Origin: Bacteroidales bacterium
GTDB taxonomy: Bacteria; Bacteroidota; Bacteroidia; Bacteroidales; WCHB1-69
Direction of reading: 5' to 3'
Assembly (NCBI GenBank): GCA_017964755.1
Contig: JAGCRI010000199.1
Coordinates: forward strand, 1-11,501
Length of the DNA stretch: 11,501 nt
Positions 11,107 through 11,501 of the stretch are shown here, piece by piece; the stretch's first letter is position 1; each line of letters opens with the position of its first letter. The translations under genes and the position numbers were made by a program. Under the pieces are notes generated by a model that saw nothing but the letters and a program-made list of their open reading frames with translations, was not told the origin of the DNA and did no database searches.

Positions 11107-11501
11107 TCAAATTACATGCTTTTTCTCCCAAAGCATGATTTCCTCTTTGTTTTTGTCGAAGAACTTGTATTCAAGGAAATGATAGTCTTGTTTGGCGGCA
11201 AGGCGCACCCATTTTTTGTACTTGAAAAACCATTTCATTCGTTTCGAGACAAGGCCTTTGGTGAGGAAAGCGTATATTATCGGGTGCACAGCAAGCGTGA
11301 TGTGCGACTCCCCTTGCTTTTGAAACAGAAATTCGAGCATATTGTCAATGTCTTCTTCCAGAAGGATGCTCGGTTTTATCTTGCCTGTGCCGTTGCAAGC
11401 GGGGCACTCTTCGGCTGTTTCGATGGTTGTAACTTGGCGCACGCGCTGCCGTGTTATTTCCATCAGCCCGAATTTGCTTAGTGGCAGCACGTTATGTCTG
11501 G
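11107..11501 (-). CDS. Ribonuclease E/G family protein, C-terminal part (5' partial)
   Basis: The frame is open from the window edge to TGA at 11107-11109, giving 131 codons of the C-terminus. Its first residues, NVLPLSKFGLMEITRQRVR, are the well-conserved end of the RNase E/G catalytic region. They are followed by CPACNGTG, the zinc-link cysteine motif (CPxCxGTG) that holds RNase E/G dimers together. The remaining ~95 residues resemble the small domain of RNase G, without the long disordered scaffold tail of E. coli RNase E, so RNase G (rng) is the likelier equivalent. It should cleave single-stranded RNA in mRNA decay and rRNA maturation. An internal GTG at 11488-11490 is not the start, because conserved sequence continues upstream to the window edge. 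Confidence 0.9.
   Translation of the reverse strand, partial: RHNVLPLSKFGLMEITRQRVRQVTTIETAEECPACNGTGKIKPSILLEEDIDNMLEFLFQKQGESHITLAVHPIIYAFLTKGLVSKRMKWFFKYKKWVRLAAKQDYHFLEYKFFDKNKEEIMLWEKKHVI

Noticed and set aside
1..11501. CRISPR array, insertion sequence or prophage
   Set aside because: Reading both strands gave no regularly spaced repeats, no transposase or integrase motifs, and no evident terminal inverted repeats around the atypical cassette.

Overview
The window looks like chromosomal DNA of a Bacteroidales (phylum Bacteroidota) bacterium. Evidence for this: intergenic -7 boxes of the TAnnTTTG type instead of E. coli-like promoters, few purine-rich ribosome binding sites, a CarboxypepD_reg/plug/barrel outer-membrane protein of the Bacteroidota type, and RfbD, MreC/MreD and RNase G homologues of that style. 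I cannot name the genus.

Left part (1-4736, all +): the end of an unidentified gene, a small GHKL/HATPase-like protein, an acyl-ACP thioesterase, the remains of a restriction-modification locus, a BadF/BadG-type sugar-kinase-fold ATPase, then umuD and umuC (translesion DNA polymerase V). Gaps are only a few bases or overlap, so this can be read as one long operon. The restriction-modification remnant sits exactly between thioesterase and BadF. It consists of the first ~18 residues of a Dam/DpnM-type adenine methylase, cut off by a stop, followed by an intact AT-rich ORF that looks like a HARE-HTH plus PD-(D/E)XK endonuclease. A restriction gene without an intact cognate methylase beside it is the most unusual thing here.

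Middle (4740-7586): a large TonB-dependent-receptor-like outer-membrane barrel protein on the minus strand, convergent with umuC. A tRNA-Val(CAC) follows on the plus strand, its 3' end overlapping in antisense the tail of a small Cys-rich lipoprotein gene.

Right part: a minus-strand envelope operon reading rfbD - SPOR protein - small lipoprotein (8882 down to 7359). It diverges from mreC-mreD-glycosyltransferase 2 (8969-11075). The rfbD/mreC intergenic region holds a -7-like box for each direction. At the right edge, the C-terminal part of an RNase E/G family protein enters on the minus strand.

Functionally this is mostly housekeeping: lipid synthesis, mutagenic repair, envelope and cell shape, and RNA decay. 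The restriction-modification scar is the only clearly accessory element. I found no CRISPR array, insertion sequence or phage gene. No gene-free stretch exceeds 300 bases.
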